NCBI GenBank assembly: GCA_965656355.1
Contig: CBFHKG010000004.1
Location: 1 to 64,000 of the forward strand
DNA: 64,000 bases
Reading direction: 5' to 3'
Source of the DNA: BACL14 sp965656355
GTDB taxonomy: Bacteria; Pseudomonadota; Gammaproteobacteria; Burkholderiales; Methylophilaceae
Shown: positions 35,527 to 45,062 of the stretch, one piece after another
How positions within the stretch are numbered: position 1 is the stretch's first letter
Layout of the letters: each line of letters begins with the position of its first letter
The notes under the pieces: model-generated
Told to the model about the DNA's origin: nothing
Seen by the model: only the letters and a program-made list of their open reading frames with translations
Database searches by the model: none
Position numbers and translations under genes: made by a program

Positions 35527-36247
35527 AACACATTTCGGATTTGAGTCAGTAAATAAAAATATAAAGGCAAAAAAAGTAAAAGATGTCTTTGAGTCAGTTG
35601 CTACTAAATATGATCTTATGAATTCTTTAATGTCAGGGGGATTGCATAAGATATGGAAAAAATATTTCACCCAGATTTTATCATTAAAAAATAACTCAAA
35701 AATCCTTGATTTAGCAAGTGGTACAGGTGATGTCTGTATTGAGTTATCAAACCAAAATAAAAACTTCCAAATCTTTCACACCGATATAAATATCAAAATG
35801 CTAGAACAAGGGAAAATAAAATTAATTGATCATGGCAAAATAATCTCAAGCATAGTTTGTGATGCTGAAAAAATCCCCTTTCCATCAAATTATTTTGATT
35901 GTATAACAATAGCCTTTGGGTTAAGAAATGTTACAAACAAAGAAGAGGCTTTGTCAGAAATGTATAGAGTACTATCTCCTGGTGGGAAATTAGTTATCTT
36001 AGAATTCTCAAAAATTTGGGGACCACTCTCAAAAATTTATGATGGCTTTTCCTTTAATATACTGCCTAAGCTAGGTAAAATTTTTGCGAAAGATGAAAGT
36101 AGCTATCAATATCTCGTTGAATCAATAAGAATGCATCCAGATCAAAAAACATTACAATCAATGATGCAAAATCAAGGATTTGATAATACAAGCTTTCAAA
36201 ACCTATCTGGGGGTATTGTTGCAATTCATCAGGGATATAAATTTTAG
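35516..36247 (+). CDS. ubiE: Ubiquinone/menaquinone C-methyltransferase UbiE
   Basis: SAM-dependent C-methyltransferase of ubiquinone synthesis. Motifs: THFGFESV near the start, YDLMNSLMSGGLHKIWK, SAM motif LDLASGTGDVCIEL, and AFGLRNVTNKEEAL. I chose the GTG at 35516 (AGG nine bases upstream), giving 243 aa and aligning with other UbiE starts. In-frame ATGs at 35510 and 35483 are alternatives, the latter adding 11 residues without family support. It overlaps DUF971 by 11 bases and shares its last base with the ubiJ start. Confidence 0.95.
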   Translation: MNNKTHFGFESVNKNIKAKKVKDVFESVATKYDLMNSLMSGGLHKIWKKYFTQILSLKNNSKILDLASGTGDVCIELSNQNKNFQIFHTDINIKMLEQGKIKLIDHGKIISSIVCDAEKIPFPSNYFDCITIAFGLRNVTNKEEALSEMYRVLSPGGKLVILEFSKIWGPLSKIYDGFSFNILPKLGKIFAKDESSYQYLVESIRMHPDQKTLQSMMQNQGFDNTSFQNLSGGIVAIHQGYKF

Positions 36248-36819
36248 TGGAAAAATTAAGAAAAATTATTCTGAACCACGTTTTATCACAAAACGACTGG
36301 ATGAGCACAAGATTGAAGAAATTTCATAACAAAACTATCCTAATTAAAATCTCAGAGCTATCTATTTATTTTAGTGTTAACAAAAAGGGTTTGTTAGAAC
36401 ATATTAGCCACGTAAAAAATCCTGATGCTTCAATTGCTATGCCTATCAAAAGCCTTATTAACCAAATTATTCATAAAGAAAATAAAGACATCACCATCAA
36501 AGGCGATATTGATTTGGCAAAGGAAGTATCTGAGATATTGAAAAAAATTAAATGGGATGTAGAGGAGGATTTAAGCAAAATTATTGGTGATGTAGCCGCA
36601 AACAGAGTAGGAATTTTGGGAGAAAAAGTCTTAAATGAAAGTAAAAAAATTACAACAAGTATTGCTGAAGCATTCAAAGAATATTGGGAAGAAGAAAAAC
36701 CCCTAATTGCAAAAAAAACTAGGGTGCATCAATTTTTAGTTGAAATAGACAATATTAGTGAGGATGTAGAACGCATTGAAGCTAAGATTGATAGTTTAGC
36801 GCTAAAAATTTCAAAATGA
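36247..36819 (+). CDS. ubiJ: Ubiquinone biosynthesis accessory factor UbiJ (SCP2 domain)
   Basis: Lipid-binding scaffold of the aerobic Ubi complex. The 190-aa protein has an N-terminal SCP2-like sterol-carrier domain (about 12-110, including ITIKGDIDLAKEVSEIL). A helical, coiled-coil C-terminus ends in ISEDVERIEAKIDSLALKI. Start GTG at 36247 uses the last base of the ubiE TAG. Its position between ubiE and ubiB makes the assignment firm despite low sequence conservation. Confidence 0.9.
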   Translation: MEKLRKIILNHVLSQNDWMSTRLKKFHNKTILIKISELSIYFSVNKKGLLEHISHVKNPDASIAMPIKSLINQIIHKENKDITIKGDIDLAKEVSEILKKIKWDVEEDLSKIIGDVAANRVGILGEKVLNESKKITTSIAEAFKEYWEEEKPLIAKKTRVHQFLVEIDNISEDVERIEAKIDSLALKISK

Positions 36820-38342
36820 TTATTTTTAGAATCATCTTTATTATTTTCATCGTACTCAAATTTCGACTTGATGAGTTTTTTAAATTACGTAAAAACTCCC
36901 CTTTATCTATTTTGCTCTACCCCCTTAGCCTTATAAAACCCAAAAAAAATAATCGAGCAATTCGACTAAGGCTTGCTCTCGAAAGTCTAGGTCCTATATT
37001 TATAAAATTTGGACAAATGCTCTCTACAAGGAAAGACTTACTGCCAAATGATATTGCAATTGAACTCTCGAAGCTTCAGGACAAAGTGCCGCCCTTTGAA
37101 TTTGAGAAAGTAAAACAAACAATAGAAAATGCTTATTCAAAAAAAATTTCATCTGTATTCAAAGAATTTAATGAGAAACCGATAGCAAGTGCATCAGTGG
37201 CACAAGTCCACTTTGCCCTTCTCCACAACGGAGAGAAAGTGGCTGTCAAAATTCTTCGCCCAAACATAGAAAGTGAAGTTAAAAAAGATATTAAATTACT
37301 TCATTTAATTGCAAATATTTTATATAAAATTTGGTCAGACGGTAAGAGATTAAAACCAGATGAAGTCGTCTCTGAATTTGAGAGGCATACTCAATCAGAA
37401 CTAAATCTATTACTTGAGGCTGGTCATTGTAGTCATCTAGGCGAAAATTTTAAAGATAAAAAATTATTAGTTGTTCCAAATGTTTTTTGGGATTACTGTC
37501 ACGAAAAAGTTATGGTAATGGAAAGAATGGATGGAATTCCTATAAGCAATATTGATATCATCAAGAAGAATAAAATTAATTTATCCGAATTAGCAAAGAA
37601 TGGGGTTGAAATATTTTTTACACAAGTCTTTCGAGATGGGTTCTTCCACGCAGATATGCATCCTGGGAATATTCAGGTTGCAAAAAGCGGAAAATATATT
37701 GCAATGGATTTTGGAATAATGGGTACACTTAATGATCAAGATAAACTTTATTTAGCCAAAAATTTTGCAGCATTTTTCAAAAGAGATTATCGTGAAGTTG
37801 CAAGGGTTCATATTGAATCAGGGTGGGTCCCCTCTGAAACCTCTATTGATGAATTTGAAAATGCGATTCGTTCGGTATGTGAACCAATCTTCAATAAACC
37901 CCTTAAAGATATTTCATTTGGAAAGCTACTCATAAGGCTATTTCAAACTTCTAAGAAGTTTAATATGGAAATACAACCTCAATTAACCATGTTACAAAAA
38001 ACACTGCTTAACGTTGAGGGTTTAGGCCGTGAACTAGATCCAAATTTAGATCTATGGGTAACAGCAAGGCCCTTTTTAGAAAATTGGTTAAAAGAGCAAA
38101 TTGGCCCTAAGAACTTTATAAATAGAATAAAAAAGGAATTTCCTAATTGGATGGATGTTGCCCCTCAATTACCTATACTTCTTCATTCTTACTTAAATAA
38201 TCATAATAAAAATTCATACACAATCGTTGAAAAAGATATCCAAAGATCAATCGAAAGAATAAAGCTTAGGCAGGACAGAATTATAATTGTAATGATCCTT
38301 TTATTTGTGGTTATAACTCTTACAGTCCTCACATTTATATAA
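36816..38342 (+). CDS. ubiB: Ubiquinone biosynthesis regulatory protein kinase-like UbiB
   Basis: Atypical ADCK/ABC1-family ATPase needed for ubiquinone synthesis. The 508 aa contain the family KxGQ motif in FIKFGQMLSTRKDLLP, the Ala-rich loop ASVAQVH, the catalytic-type HADMHPGN and metal-binding AMDFGIMG. A hydrophobic C-terminal anchor spans about 487-508. The ATG overlaps ubiJ by 4 bases. It is convergent with mutM across 14 bases. Confidence 0.96.
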   Translation: MIIFRIIFIIFIVLKFRLDEFFKLRKNSPLSILLYPLSLIKPKKNNRAIRLRLALESLGPIFIKFGQMLSTRKDLLPNDIAIELSKLQDKVPPFEFEKVKQTIENAYSKKISSVFKEFNEKPIASASVAQVHFALLHNGEKVAVKILRPNIESEVKKDIKLLHLIANILYKIWSDGKRLKPDEVVSEFERHTQSELNLLLEAGHCSHLGENFKDKKLLVVPNVFWDYCHEKVMVMERMDGIPISNIDIIKKNKINLSELAKNGVEIFFTQVFRDGFFHADMHPGNIQVAKSGKYIAMDFGIMGTLNDQDKLYLAKNFAAFFKRDYREVARVHIESGWVPSETSIDEFENAIRSVCEPIFNKPLKDISFGKLLIRLFQTSKKFNMEIQPQLTMLQKTLLNVEGLGRELDPNLDLWVTARPFLENWLKEQIGPKNFINRIKKEFPNWMDVAPQLPILLHSYLNNHNKNSYTIVEKDIQRSIERIKLRQDRIIIVMILLFVVITLTVLTFI

Positions 38343-38356
38343 CTATAAAAGTAACT

Positions 38357-39178
38357 TTAAACTTGACACCTTTTACAATAAAAACTGGACCTCTGAGCAA
38401 TTCTTAATTGATATATCCTTCCCTCGCACCTGTTGCAACTTTCATTTTCTCTTCCATAGACATTGTGCTCATTTTGAAAATACCCGCTTTGTCCATTAAC
38501 GCTAAAAAAGTCATTAAGTGTACTTCCACCTTTTTCAATTGCCTTTTGTATAACCATTTTTATACAATCAACTAATATATTAATTTCCTTTTTTTTGATC
38601 TTTTGAGATCGACGTTGAGGTCTAATGGAAGCAAGAAAAAGGGATTCGCTAGCATAAATATTACCAACGCCTACCACAGAGCGGCTATCCATTATTGTGC
38701 TTTTAATTGGCTGTTTTTTTCTTTTAACTATCTCGAATAAGTAGTCAGCATTGAATTCATCCGATAAAGGCTCGGGGCCAAGGGTTGCTATAAGTTTATG
38801 ATTAGACGGGTTGTCGTCTGTCCATATCATCGCTCCAAACCTTCTTGTATCGTTATATCTTAATATTTTTTTATTGCCATTTACATTGAAACATATATCG
38901 ATATGATCATGCTTTAAGAGACTTTTTTTTTCATTAACGATTGATATCCTTCCAGACATTCCAAGGTGGATAATTAGGTATCCATTTGAAAATTGAGCAA
39001 GAAGATACTTTCCTCTTCGTGAAAGCGAAATTAATTTTTGTGAATTAAGTATTTTTTTTAAATTAGGATTTACAGGCCACCTTAGCGAATGGTTTCTGAC
39101 ATCAACACTAGAAACTTTTCCATTTATGAGAGGTAATAAGCCAAGCCTAGTTACTTCAACCTCAGGTAGCTCAGGCAT
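38357..39178 (-). CDS. mutM: Formamidopyrimidine-DNA glycosylase MutM (Fpg)
   Basis: Removes 8-oxoguanine and formamidopyrimidines. It has the N-terminal catalytic PELPEVE (Pro 2 after Met removal, Glu 3), the Lys in SRRGKYLL and the helix-two-turn-helix. The C-terminal zinc finger holds Cys pairs in SCNRCEG and YCKRCQ. The 273-aa length is typical. Its ATG overlaps the stop of the DUF4340 gene (TAATG), so it is the last gene of the ABC-system operon. Confidence 0.97.
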   Translation of the reverse strand: MPELPEVEVTRLGLLPLINGKVSSVDVRNHSLRWPVNPNLKKILNSQKLISLSRRGKYLLAQFSNGYLIIHLGMSGRISIVNEKKSLLKHDHIDICFNVNGNKKILRYNDTRRFGAMIWTDDNPSNHKLIATLGPEPLSDEFNADYLFEIVKRKKQPIKSTIMDSRSVVGVGNIYASESLFLASIRPQRRSQKIKKKEINILVDCIKMVIQKAIEKGGSTLNDFFSVNGQSGYFQNEHNVYGRENESCNRCEGRIYQLRIAQRSSFYCKRCQV

Positions 39179-40080
39179 TATTCTTTTTCTTTTACCTTTA
39201 CATGGGGATTTAGCATTGTGAATCCAAGATCTCCAGGGAATCGATATAACAGTCCGTCATCTTTGCGATACAAATGAAGTTGAGGGGATTCTTGAATTTT
39301 ATAAAATGTTACTTTTTTATTATCATTAACTATGACATCAAAGCTTTTATATCCGAGCCTTGAGTCCATCTTAAAGCTTTCAACTGAAAGGGCTTGCAAA
39401 CCATCCCAGGAAACACTCAACCACTCAACAATATCTTCCTGGGTAGTTGAAACATTAATACCCTTCGTAGCCCACTGACCATTTTTTTCAACAAGCTTTA
39501 ATTGGTTTTTTTGCCATTGTTCTAACCTTGAAAAATTAAAACCTTGAATCATTTCATAGGGCGCAATGGGTCTCTTATCAATGAACTCAATTGGAACATA
39601 GGATGCAGTTTCGGAAAATAGACCATTCACAATAAATACATCATCTTTATATTTTATATACTGATTTTCTGAAATTGGATTATAGGTTCCAAATACAAAC
39701 TCTTCCTTTAACGTCTTTTCATTATTTAGGAATGTCAATTTTAACTGAGGCTGATCAAGGCCATATTTTTCAAGGTCATCACTTTTAAGTTTTTCAGGGC
39801 TCCTTGAGGCTAGGATTGATAGAAGTTGATATACATAACGTTCGTTTGCTCTACCTTTTACTGGCGACAAAATTTTCCAGTGATCTTCAATTATTTTAAA
39901 ATGTACTTTTGCTTTTGATGGAAAATTTAACTCTATTTCGTCAAACTCAGAAAGCTTAAGGTTGGTGACTTCAATGCCTTTTATAATTTCAGGTTCTTCC
40001 TTTAAAGACTGAAAAGCAACTAAACTTGCTCCAACTAATACAATTAGTAATATTAAATTAATAACCCATTTATTAGCCAT
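39178..40080 (-). CDS. DUF4340 membrane-anchored periplasmic protein
   Basis: A 300-aa protein with one N-terminal hydrophobic helix (about 6-24) followed by a soluble region. Two similar beta-rich DUF4340 segments occur (LSEFDEIELNFPSKAKVHFK and later RLEQWQKNQLKLVEKNGQWA). I start it at the ATG at 40078-40080, which has AGG six bases upstream and follows the previous stop by one base. A longer frame to 40113 would place charged residues before the signal anchor. It accompanies GldG-like and ABC-2 genes and is presumably an accessory subunit of that exporter. Confidence 0.8.
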   Translation of the reverse strand: MANKWVINLILLIVLVGASLVAFQSLKEEPEIIKGIEVTNLKLSEFDEIELNFPSKAKVHFKIIEDHWKILSPVKGRANERYVYQLLSILASRSPEKLKSDDLEKYGLDQPQLKLTFLNNEKTLKEEFVFGTYNPISENQYIKYKDDVFIVNGLFSETASYVPIEFIDKRPIAPYEMIQGFNFSRLEQWQKNQLKLVEKNGQWATKGINVSTTQEDIVEWLSVSWDGLQALSVESFKMDSRLGYKSFDVIVNDNKKVTFYKIQESPQLHLYRKDDGLLYRFPGDLGFTMLNPHVKVKEKE

Positions 40081-40081
40081 A

Positions 40082-41461
40082 TCAGGCCTTTCTTCTTCTG
40101 AACCAAACAACAAAACCTAAAACGAACAAACCGATTGGAATAAAATATTGAAATGAATGAAATATGCTCCATGCAATAAAAACAGACTTACTATCGTTCG
40201 GTATGCTTACATTAATATCCTTGAGTGGCATTGGCTGAATGGTTATTAACTGATCATCACCAGCAAGCCAATTAATAATATTGATACCCAAATCTAAATT
40301 ACCACCAGAAGTGATAAAGGTATTTGATAAAAATGCCGCATTACCAACCACAACTACTCGTTGTCCGATTTCTCCAAACTTCCTTTTAAGTGCAATTCCA
40401 ATATTTATAGGTCCTTTTTTATCCTCACCCTTGATAAAATTAAATTTATCATCCTCATTTTTTTTGCTCAAGGGGAGCCATCCACCTGTGGCAACTTCTA
40501 TCAACTCACTCACTTCCCATCCATTCTCATAGGAATCTTGAGCATTCACTTCATGGGCATTAGAATATATAGTCCTCAACATAAAATTTCTCGTAATCGG
40601 ATGATCTCCATAAATGGTTGAAAACGTTATATTTTCATCTCCACCATATTCTTCAGCAAGTGGATCAATAACAGAAACATCAGATACCTTCAAAGCTAAA
40701 TACTTTGCAAGACTATCTAGCCCTTTAAAATTATTATCATCCAATAGCCATAGTAGATTTCCACCTTGCTCTACATAATTTAATATTTTTTTTGCCTCTA
40801 CTTTTCCAATATTAACTTGAGGGCTCGCAATAATTAACATCGCCCCTTCCTTAGGGACTTCGCTTAGAGCTGTGAGATCTGGATTTGCAAGCTTGAGTCC
40901 TTTGTTTCTCAATTGATCACCAAAGCCACCTAGATCATTTGTTTTTTTACCAATTAAGTTTTTTTCACCATGACCATCAAGATATAAGATTGGTTTTTGA
41001 TTTGTTCGGGAGAGCCTAACGAGAAGGTTTGTGAATTCTTGTTCAGCAAATGGTGGCGATATATGTTCTGTTCTTTTGTTATATTCAACAACAACTTCTC
41101 CATCACTTCTGATACCAAGTTCTTGTAAAAGCTTTGGCTCTTCAATTGGGTTAATAAATTTTATGTTTATATCTGACTTAGCTCTCTGGTACTTAGCAAA
41201 GAAATCTACGATACTTTTCCTAAAATTTTCGCTACCATCATCATTCGATGCAAAAATTGTAAGCTGTATCGGGTCTTTCATACTCTCAACGACCTCGATA
41301 CTGCCTTTAGTAAGAACGCTTCTATTGGCTTGGGTCATGTCTTTGACATAGACAAATTGCTTGGCTAAAAAACCAATAACAAATACCAAAGATAAAAATA
41401 AAATAAGAAAAAAACTATTTTGTAGAGAATATTGTAATCTAAATTTTTTATTCGCTTTCAC
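40082..41461 (-). CDS. GldG-like ABC transport auxiliary protein
   Basis: A 459-aa protein with an N-terminal membrane helix (about 14-33), a large periplasmic ABC_transp_aux/DUF4350-like domain, and a C-terminal membrane helix (about 430-452) followed by a basic tail. The segment ILYLDGHGEKNLIGKK resembles the GldG family, which in Bacteroidota works with the GldA/GldF exporter in gliding. Gliding is not implied here; proteobacterial relatives have no established substrate. Start GTG at 41459-41461. Confidence 0.8.
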   Translation of the reverse strand: MKANKKFRLQYSLQNSFFLILFLSLVFVIGFLAKQFVYVKDMTQANRSVLTKGSIEVVESMKDPIQLTIFASNDDGSENFRKSIVDFFAKYQRAKSDINIKFINPIEEPKLLQELGIRSDGEVVVEYNKRTEHISPPFAEQEFTNLLVRLSRTNQKPILYLDGHGEKNLIGKKTNDLGGFGDQLRNKGLKLANPDLTALSEVPKEGAMLIIASPQVNIGKVEAKKILNYVEQGGNLLWLLDDNNFKGLDSLAKYLALKVSDVSVIDPLAEEYGGDENITFSTIYGDHPITRNFMLRTIYSNAHEVNAQDSYENGWEVSELIEVATGGWLPLSKKNEDDKFNFIKGEDKKGPINIGIALKRKFGEIGQRVVVVGNAAFLSNTFITSGGNLDLGINIINWLAGDDQLITIQPMPLKDINVSIPNDSKSVFIAWSIFHSFQYFIPIGLFVLGFVVWFRRRKA

Positions 41462-41466
41462 AGTAG

Positions 41467-42213
41467 TTACCCCCTGAGCCTATCTGAATCAAGCCTTCTA
41501 ACAGTTAACGTTAAAAAGGTAACAATAAAAAGCAAATAATAAACAATATCTGCACTATCAAAAACTCCCCTAGTAAATGATTGATAATGTTTTGTCATTG
41601 AGATGTAATTGAACCAGTGGCTTGGATCGCTCGCAAAATAACTTCCTAAACCGACCATCGATACAAGTGCGATAAATGTTGTGATTGCAGCAATAATAGG
41701 CTGGTTCGTTAAGCTAGAGAAAAAAATTCCTAACGCCGTAAAACTTGCAATTAATAAAATGAATCCAAAAGAATTGCCAATTAGGTACCCAAAATCTATA
41801 TCAGCCCATATATTAAGTGTTGAAAGCATGGCAAAAATGTAGATAACAAGAATGCTTAAGAATATAACTAGGCCTAAGAACTTACCTATCACTATTTCGG
41901 TGAGGGATATTGGGGCACTTAGTAAAAATGGCATTGTTTGACTCTTTCTTTCTTCACTAATCAACCTCATAGTAAGCATGGGGGTGGTGACAGAAAGCAA
42001 AAAAAGTGCAGTACTGTAAATTTGAGACCCAACATAGATTGTGACGCCAACTCTTTCCGCGGGTCGAACGGCCCCAGACATAACTTCAAAATAACTATTA
42101 ACCCCCTGCAAATATAATGTACCAAACCCAAACATCAAAATTGACAGTATTATCCACCCCATCGGTGAAGCAAATAAACTTTTTAATTCTTTTCTGGCAA
42201 CATTAATAATCAT
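41467..42213 (-). CDS. ABC-2 type (GldF-like) transporter permease
   Basis: A 248-aa integral membrane protein with six likely transmembrane segments. An N-terminal ARKELKSLFASPMGWI amphipathic stretch is typical of ABC-2 permeases of the GldF/NosY group. A periplasmic loop lies between helices 1 and 2. It follows the ATPase gene by 11 bases and precedes the GldG-like gene by 5. The substrate is unknown. Confidence 0.87.
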   Translation of the reverse strand: MIINVARKELKSLFASPMGWIILSILMFGFGTLYLQGVNSYFEVMSGAVRPAERVGVTIYVGSQIYSTALFLLSVTTPMLTMRLISEERKSQTMPFLLSAPISLTEIVIGKFLGLVIFLSILVIYIFAMLSTLNIWADIDFGYLIGNSFGFILLIASFTALGIFFSSLTNQPIIAAITTFIALVSMVGLGSYFASDPSHWFNYISMTKHYQSFTRGVFDSADIVYYLLFIVTFLTLTVRRLDSDRLRG

Positions 42214-42224
42214 AAAAACTCTCT

Positions 42225-43154
42225 TTAACTAGTTTGCGTTAAATTGACAAAGGTTTCTTCTAAGCTCGTTATGTCCATATTTATGTGATATAGACCCCAG
42301 CCCTCTTTCACCGAAATATTGACAATTTCTTCAGCGGGTAGGTATTTGTCTTTGAAGTGGAATCTAAACATTCCATTATCAGCATTTTCAACTCTATCAA
42401 CACCTTTAATTTTTTTTAATTTGCTTAGCGCCGGAGCTTTTGAAAAACCAACTAATAACTTATTACCTCTTCTTTGGGCCTTTAGATCATCAATAGAGCC
42501 GTGAAAAACGAGTTTTCCATTATCAATAATTTGCACACGATCACAAACCATTTCTACTTCGGGAAGAATATGAGTAGAAATAATTACACTGTGTTGCTTA
42601 CCAATATCTCTAATTAATTTACGTATTTCTCTTATTTGGATAGGGTCTAAACCAACCGTAGGCTCGTCAAGAATTACAATTTCAGGATTGTGGATTATAG
42701 CTTGCGCTATCCCAACTCTCTGCTGGTAACCATTGGATAAGTTTTCAATTAATCTTTTACTCATATGAGACAAACCACATCTTTCTTTTGCTTCTTCAAG
42801 AGCTTTTTTAATTTTTGGTGATGGTACTTTATGGAATCTAGCGGCAATAGTTAAATATTCATTAACAGTAAGTTCTTTGTAAAGTGGTCTCATCTCAGGC
42901 AAATAACCTATCAGTGCCTTAGCTTTCTTTGGCTCTGAAATAATATCAATCCCACATATTCTTACATCTCCGTTTGAAGGCGCGAGATTGCCGGTAAGCA
43001 TCCTCATGGTAGTTGATTTACCTGCTCCATTGGGTCCCAAAAAACCAAGAACCTCGCCTTTTTTAAGCTGAAAAGAAACATCGTTGACCGCAATGTTTTT
43101 CCCAAAACTTTTAGTAAGGTTTGAAGCCTCTATTGTATTTTCAAAGCTAGTCAC
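42225..43154 (-). CDS. ABC transporter ATP-binding protein (GldA/NosF-like)
   Basis: A 309-aa ABC ATPase with Walker A GPNGAGKSTTMRML (about 39-52), signature LSNGYQQRVGIAQ and Walker B IVILDEPTVGLDP. A C-terminal extension of about 90 residues is typical of exporters of the ABC-2 class. Start GTG at 43152-43154. First gene of the reverse operon ATPase-permease-GldG-DUF4340-mutM. The upstream 172-base spacer shared with the TPR gene is very AT-rich, and I see no convincing promoter in it. Confidence 0.92.
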   Translation of the reverse strand: MTSFENTIEASNLTKSFGKNIAVNDVSFQLKKGEVLGFLGPNGAGKSTTMRMLTGNLAPSNGDVRICGIDIISEPKKAKALIGYLPEMRPLYKELTVNEYLTIAARFHKVPSPKIKKALEEAKERCGLSHMSKRLIENLSNGYQQRVGIAQAIIHNPEIVILDEPTVGLDPIQIREIRKLIRDIGKQHSVIISTHILPEVEMVCDRVQIIDNGKLVFHGSIDDLKAQRRGNKLLVGFSKAPALSKLKKIKGVDRVENADNGMFRFHFKDKYLPAEEIVNISVKEGWGLYHINMDITSLEETFVNLTQTS

Positions 43155-43326
43155 GTAAAACTATTTCCACAGAGTTTATTAATAATTTATTAGGAGTGTA
43201 TATTAAAAAAAAAGTTTAAAGAAGTAAAAAAAATTTAAAGATAAATGAATTATCTTTTAAAATCTAAGTCATTAAGCGAGTTATAATTGATTTCGATAAT
43301 GCACATATAAACAACTAGACTTTACA

Positions 43327-45039
43327 ATGGAAAATTACAACATATTTAATAAAACATTTTTAATAATAGTTTGTGCATCATTATTTATTGTAAATTCCTT
43401 AAACCCTTCATTCGCTAATCAACAAGATAATTTTAATCCTAATCTACCACCAAAAATTACCGAAGCTAATGCAGAATTTGTTTATAAATTCCTTCTAGCA
43501 GAAATAGCTACGCAAAGAGGTGATTTTAATTCTGCGGGTCACCTTTATCTTGATCTAGCAAAACAAACTCACAATATTTCTTTGGCTGAGAGAGCTACTA
43601 GGATTGCGGGTAGTTCAAGAAATGGTCGAGTCGCTCTAGATTCGGCAAAAGTGTGGAGTAGTTTAGATCCGAAATCTGTCCAAGCCCAGCAAATTTTAGC
43701 TGAACTATATATTACAAGCGGAAACTTAAGTAAAGCCAAGCCCATTGTAAAAAAGTTACTTGAGCAAGATACATATCGAGGAGAAGGTTTTTTATATTTA
43801 AATTCTATACTTGCTAAAGTAGAGAATAAAAAAAATGCCCTTAGGTTTATTGTTGAAATTGCCGAACCCTATCCTAATAGTAAGGAAGCACATTTTGCAA
43901 TTGCCCATGCAGCTTACTTCGCCAATAATAAAAAATTGACGAACTCTGAGCTTGCTAAAGTAAAAAAAATTAACCCGAAGTGGCAAACGGCAATTTTGTT
44001 TGAAGGTTATATCATCGGACTAGAATCTCAAGAAAAAGCGGCAAATTTTTATGTTACCCATTTGAAGCAATATCCTGATGCGAGTGAAGTAAGATTGGAG
44101 TATGCAAAGCTTCTTACAAACCAAAAAAAATATAATTTAGCAAAGGATGAATTTCTCAAAATAGTAAATAGTTCACTTGCTTCTGCTGAAATAAGTTTTA
44201 CAGTTTCACTGCTTGCTATCGAGCTAGGAGATTATGACTTAGCAGAGAAATTTCTGATGCAAAGCCTTGAAAGAGGCTATCCCCAACCCGAACAAATTTA
44301 CATCTACCTAGCACGCATTGAAGACACAAGAGGTAATTACACCGAGGCTCTCGCTTGGTTAAATAAGATTAATTCTGGCCCATCTTTTATTGAATCTAAA
44401 ATATTAACCGCAGAGTTAATAGCTAAATATGAAGGTAATGACCAAGCATTAGAGAGCTTAGATCAGTATACGAACTTAACTCCAGAGGCTAAGTTAGAAT
44501 TGTTCAGAGCAAAAGTTTCTATTTTATATAGTGATAATAAAGAAACAGAAGCATATGATTTGATGAAAAAAGAGGAAGAAAATTTTAAAAACTCTGCTGA
44601 GTTCAAATATGACTATGCCATGCTTGCAGAGAGGATGGGGAATACAGTCCTTATGGAGCAGCTTTTAAGAGAGGCAATTAAAATTAAGCCTGACTATGCA
44701 GTTGCATACAATGCATTAGGTTACTCATTTGCCGATAGAAATATAAAGCTAGATGAGGCAAAGATTAATATTGAAATAGCCTTATCTTTAGAGCCCAGGA
44801 ACCACTACATTATGGACAGTATGGGTTGGGTACAATATAGATTGGGCAATATCGATGTTGCCCTCGATTTTTTAAGAAAGGCTTATGAAATAAAAAAAGA
44901 TCCCGAAATTTCTGCTCACCTAGGTGAAGTTCTTTGGCACGCAAATAAAACTGATGAGGCTCAAAAAATATGGGACGAATCACTGCAACAATACCCTGAT
45001 AATAAGATATTATTAAAGACTGTTAAGAAATACCGATAA
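43327..45039 (+). CDS. Exported tetratricopeptide-repeat protein
   Basis: A 570-aa protein with an N-terminal signal peptide (hydrophobic about 10-26, SFANQ cleavage region). The rest is helical TPR units; the clearest are YAVAYNALGYSFADRN near 460 and MDSMGWVQYRLGNIDVALDF after it. Such proteins upstream of lolB are common in betaproteobacteria and are presumed to act in envelope biogenesis, but no biochemical role is assigned. It is 23 bases from lolB on the same strand. Confidence 0.85.
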   Translation: MENYNIFNKTFLIIVCASLFIVNSLNPSFANQQDNFNPNLPPKITEANAEFVYKFLLAEIATQRGDFNSAGHLYLDLAKQTHNISLAERATRIAGSSRNGRVALDSAKVWSSLDPKSVQAQQILAELYITSGNLSKAKPIVKKLLEQDTYRGEGFLYLNSILAKVENKKNALRFIVEIAEPYPNSKEAHFAIAHAAYFANNKKLTNSELAKVKKINPKWQTAILFEGYIIGLESQEKAANFYVTHLKQYPDASEVRLEYAKLLTNQKKYNLAKDEFLKIVNSSLASAEISFTVSLLAIELGDYDLAEKFLMQSLERGYPQPEQIYIYLARIEDTRGNYTEALAWLNKINSGPSFIESKILTAELIAKYEGNDQALESLDQYTNLTPEAKLELFRAKVSILYSDNKETEAYDLMKKEEENFKNSAEFKYDYAMLAERMGNTVLMEQLLREAIKIKPDYAVAYNALGYSFADRNIKLDEAKINIEIALSLEPRNHYIMDSMGWVQYRLGNIDVALDFLRKAYEIKKDPEISAHLGEVLWHANKTDEAQKIWDESLQQYPDNKILLKTVKKYR

Positions 45040-45062
45040 CTTTTTTCTAAAATAGGCAAATA

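Noticed and set aside
43155..43326. Promoter in the spacer between the ABC ATPase and TPR genes
   Set aside because: A TATAAT occurs at about 43282, but nothing like a -35 element stands 16-18 bases before it. AT-rich DNA gives many such matches.
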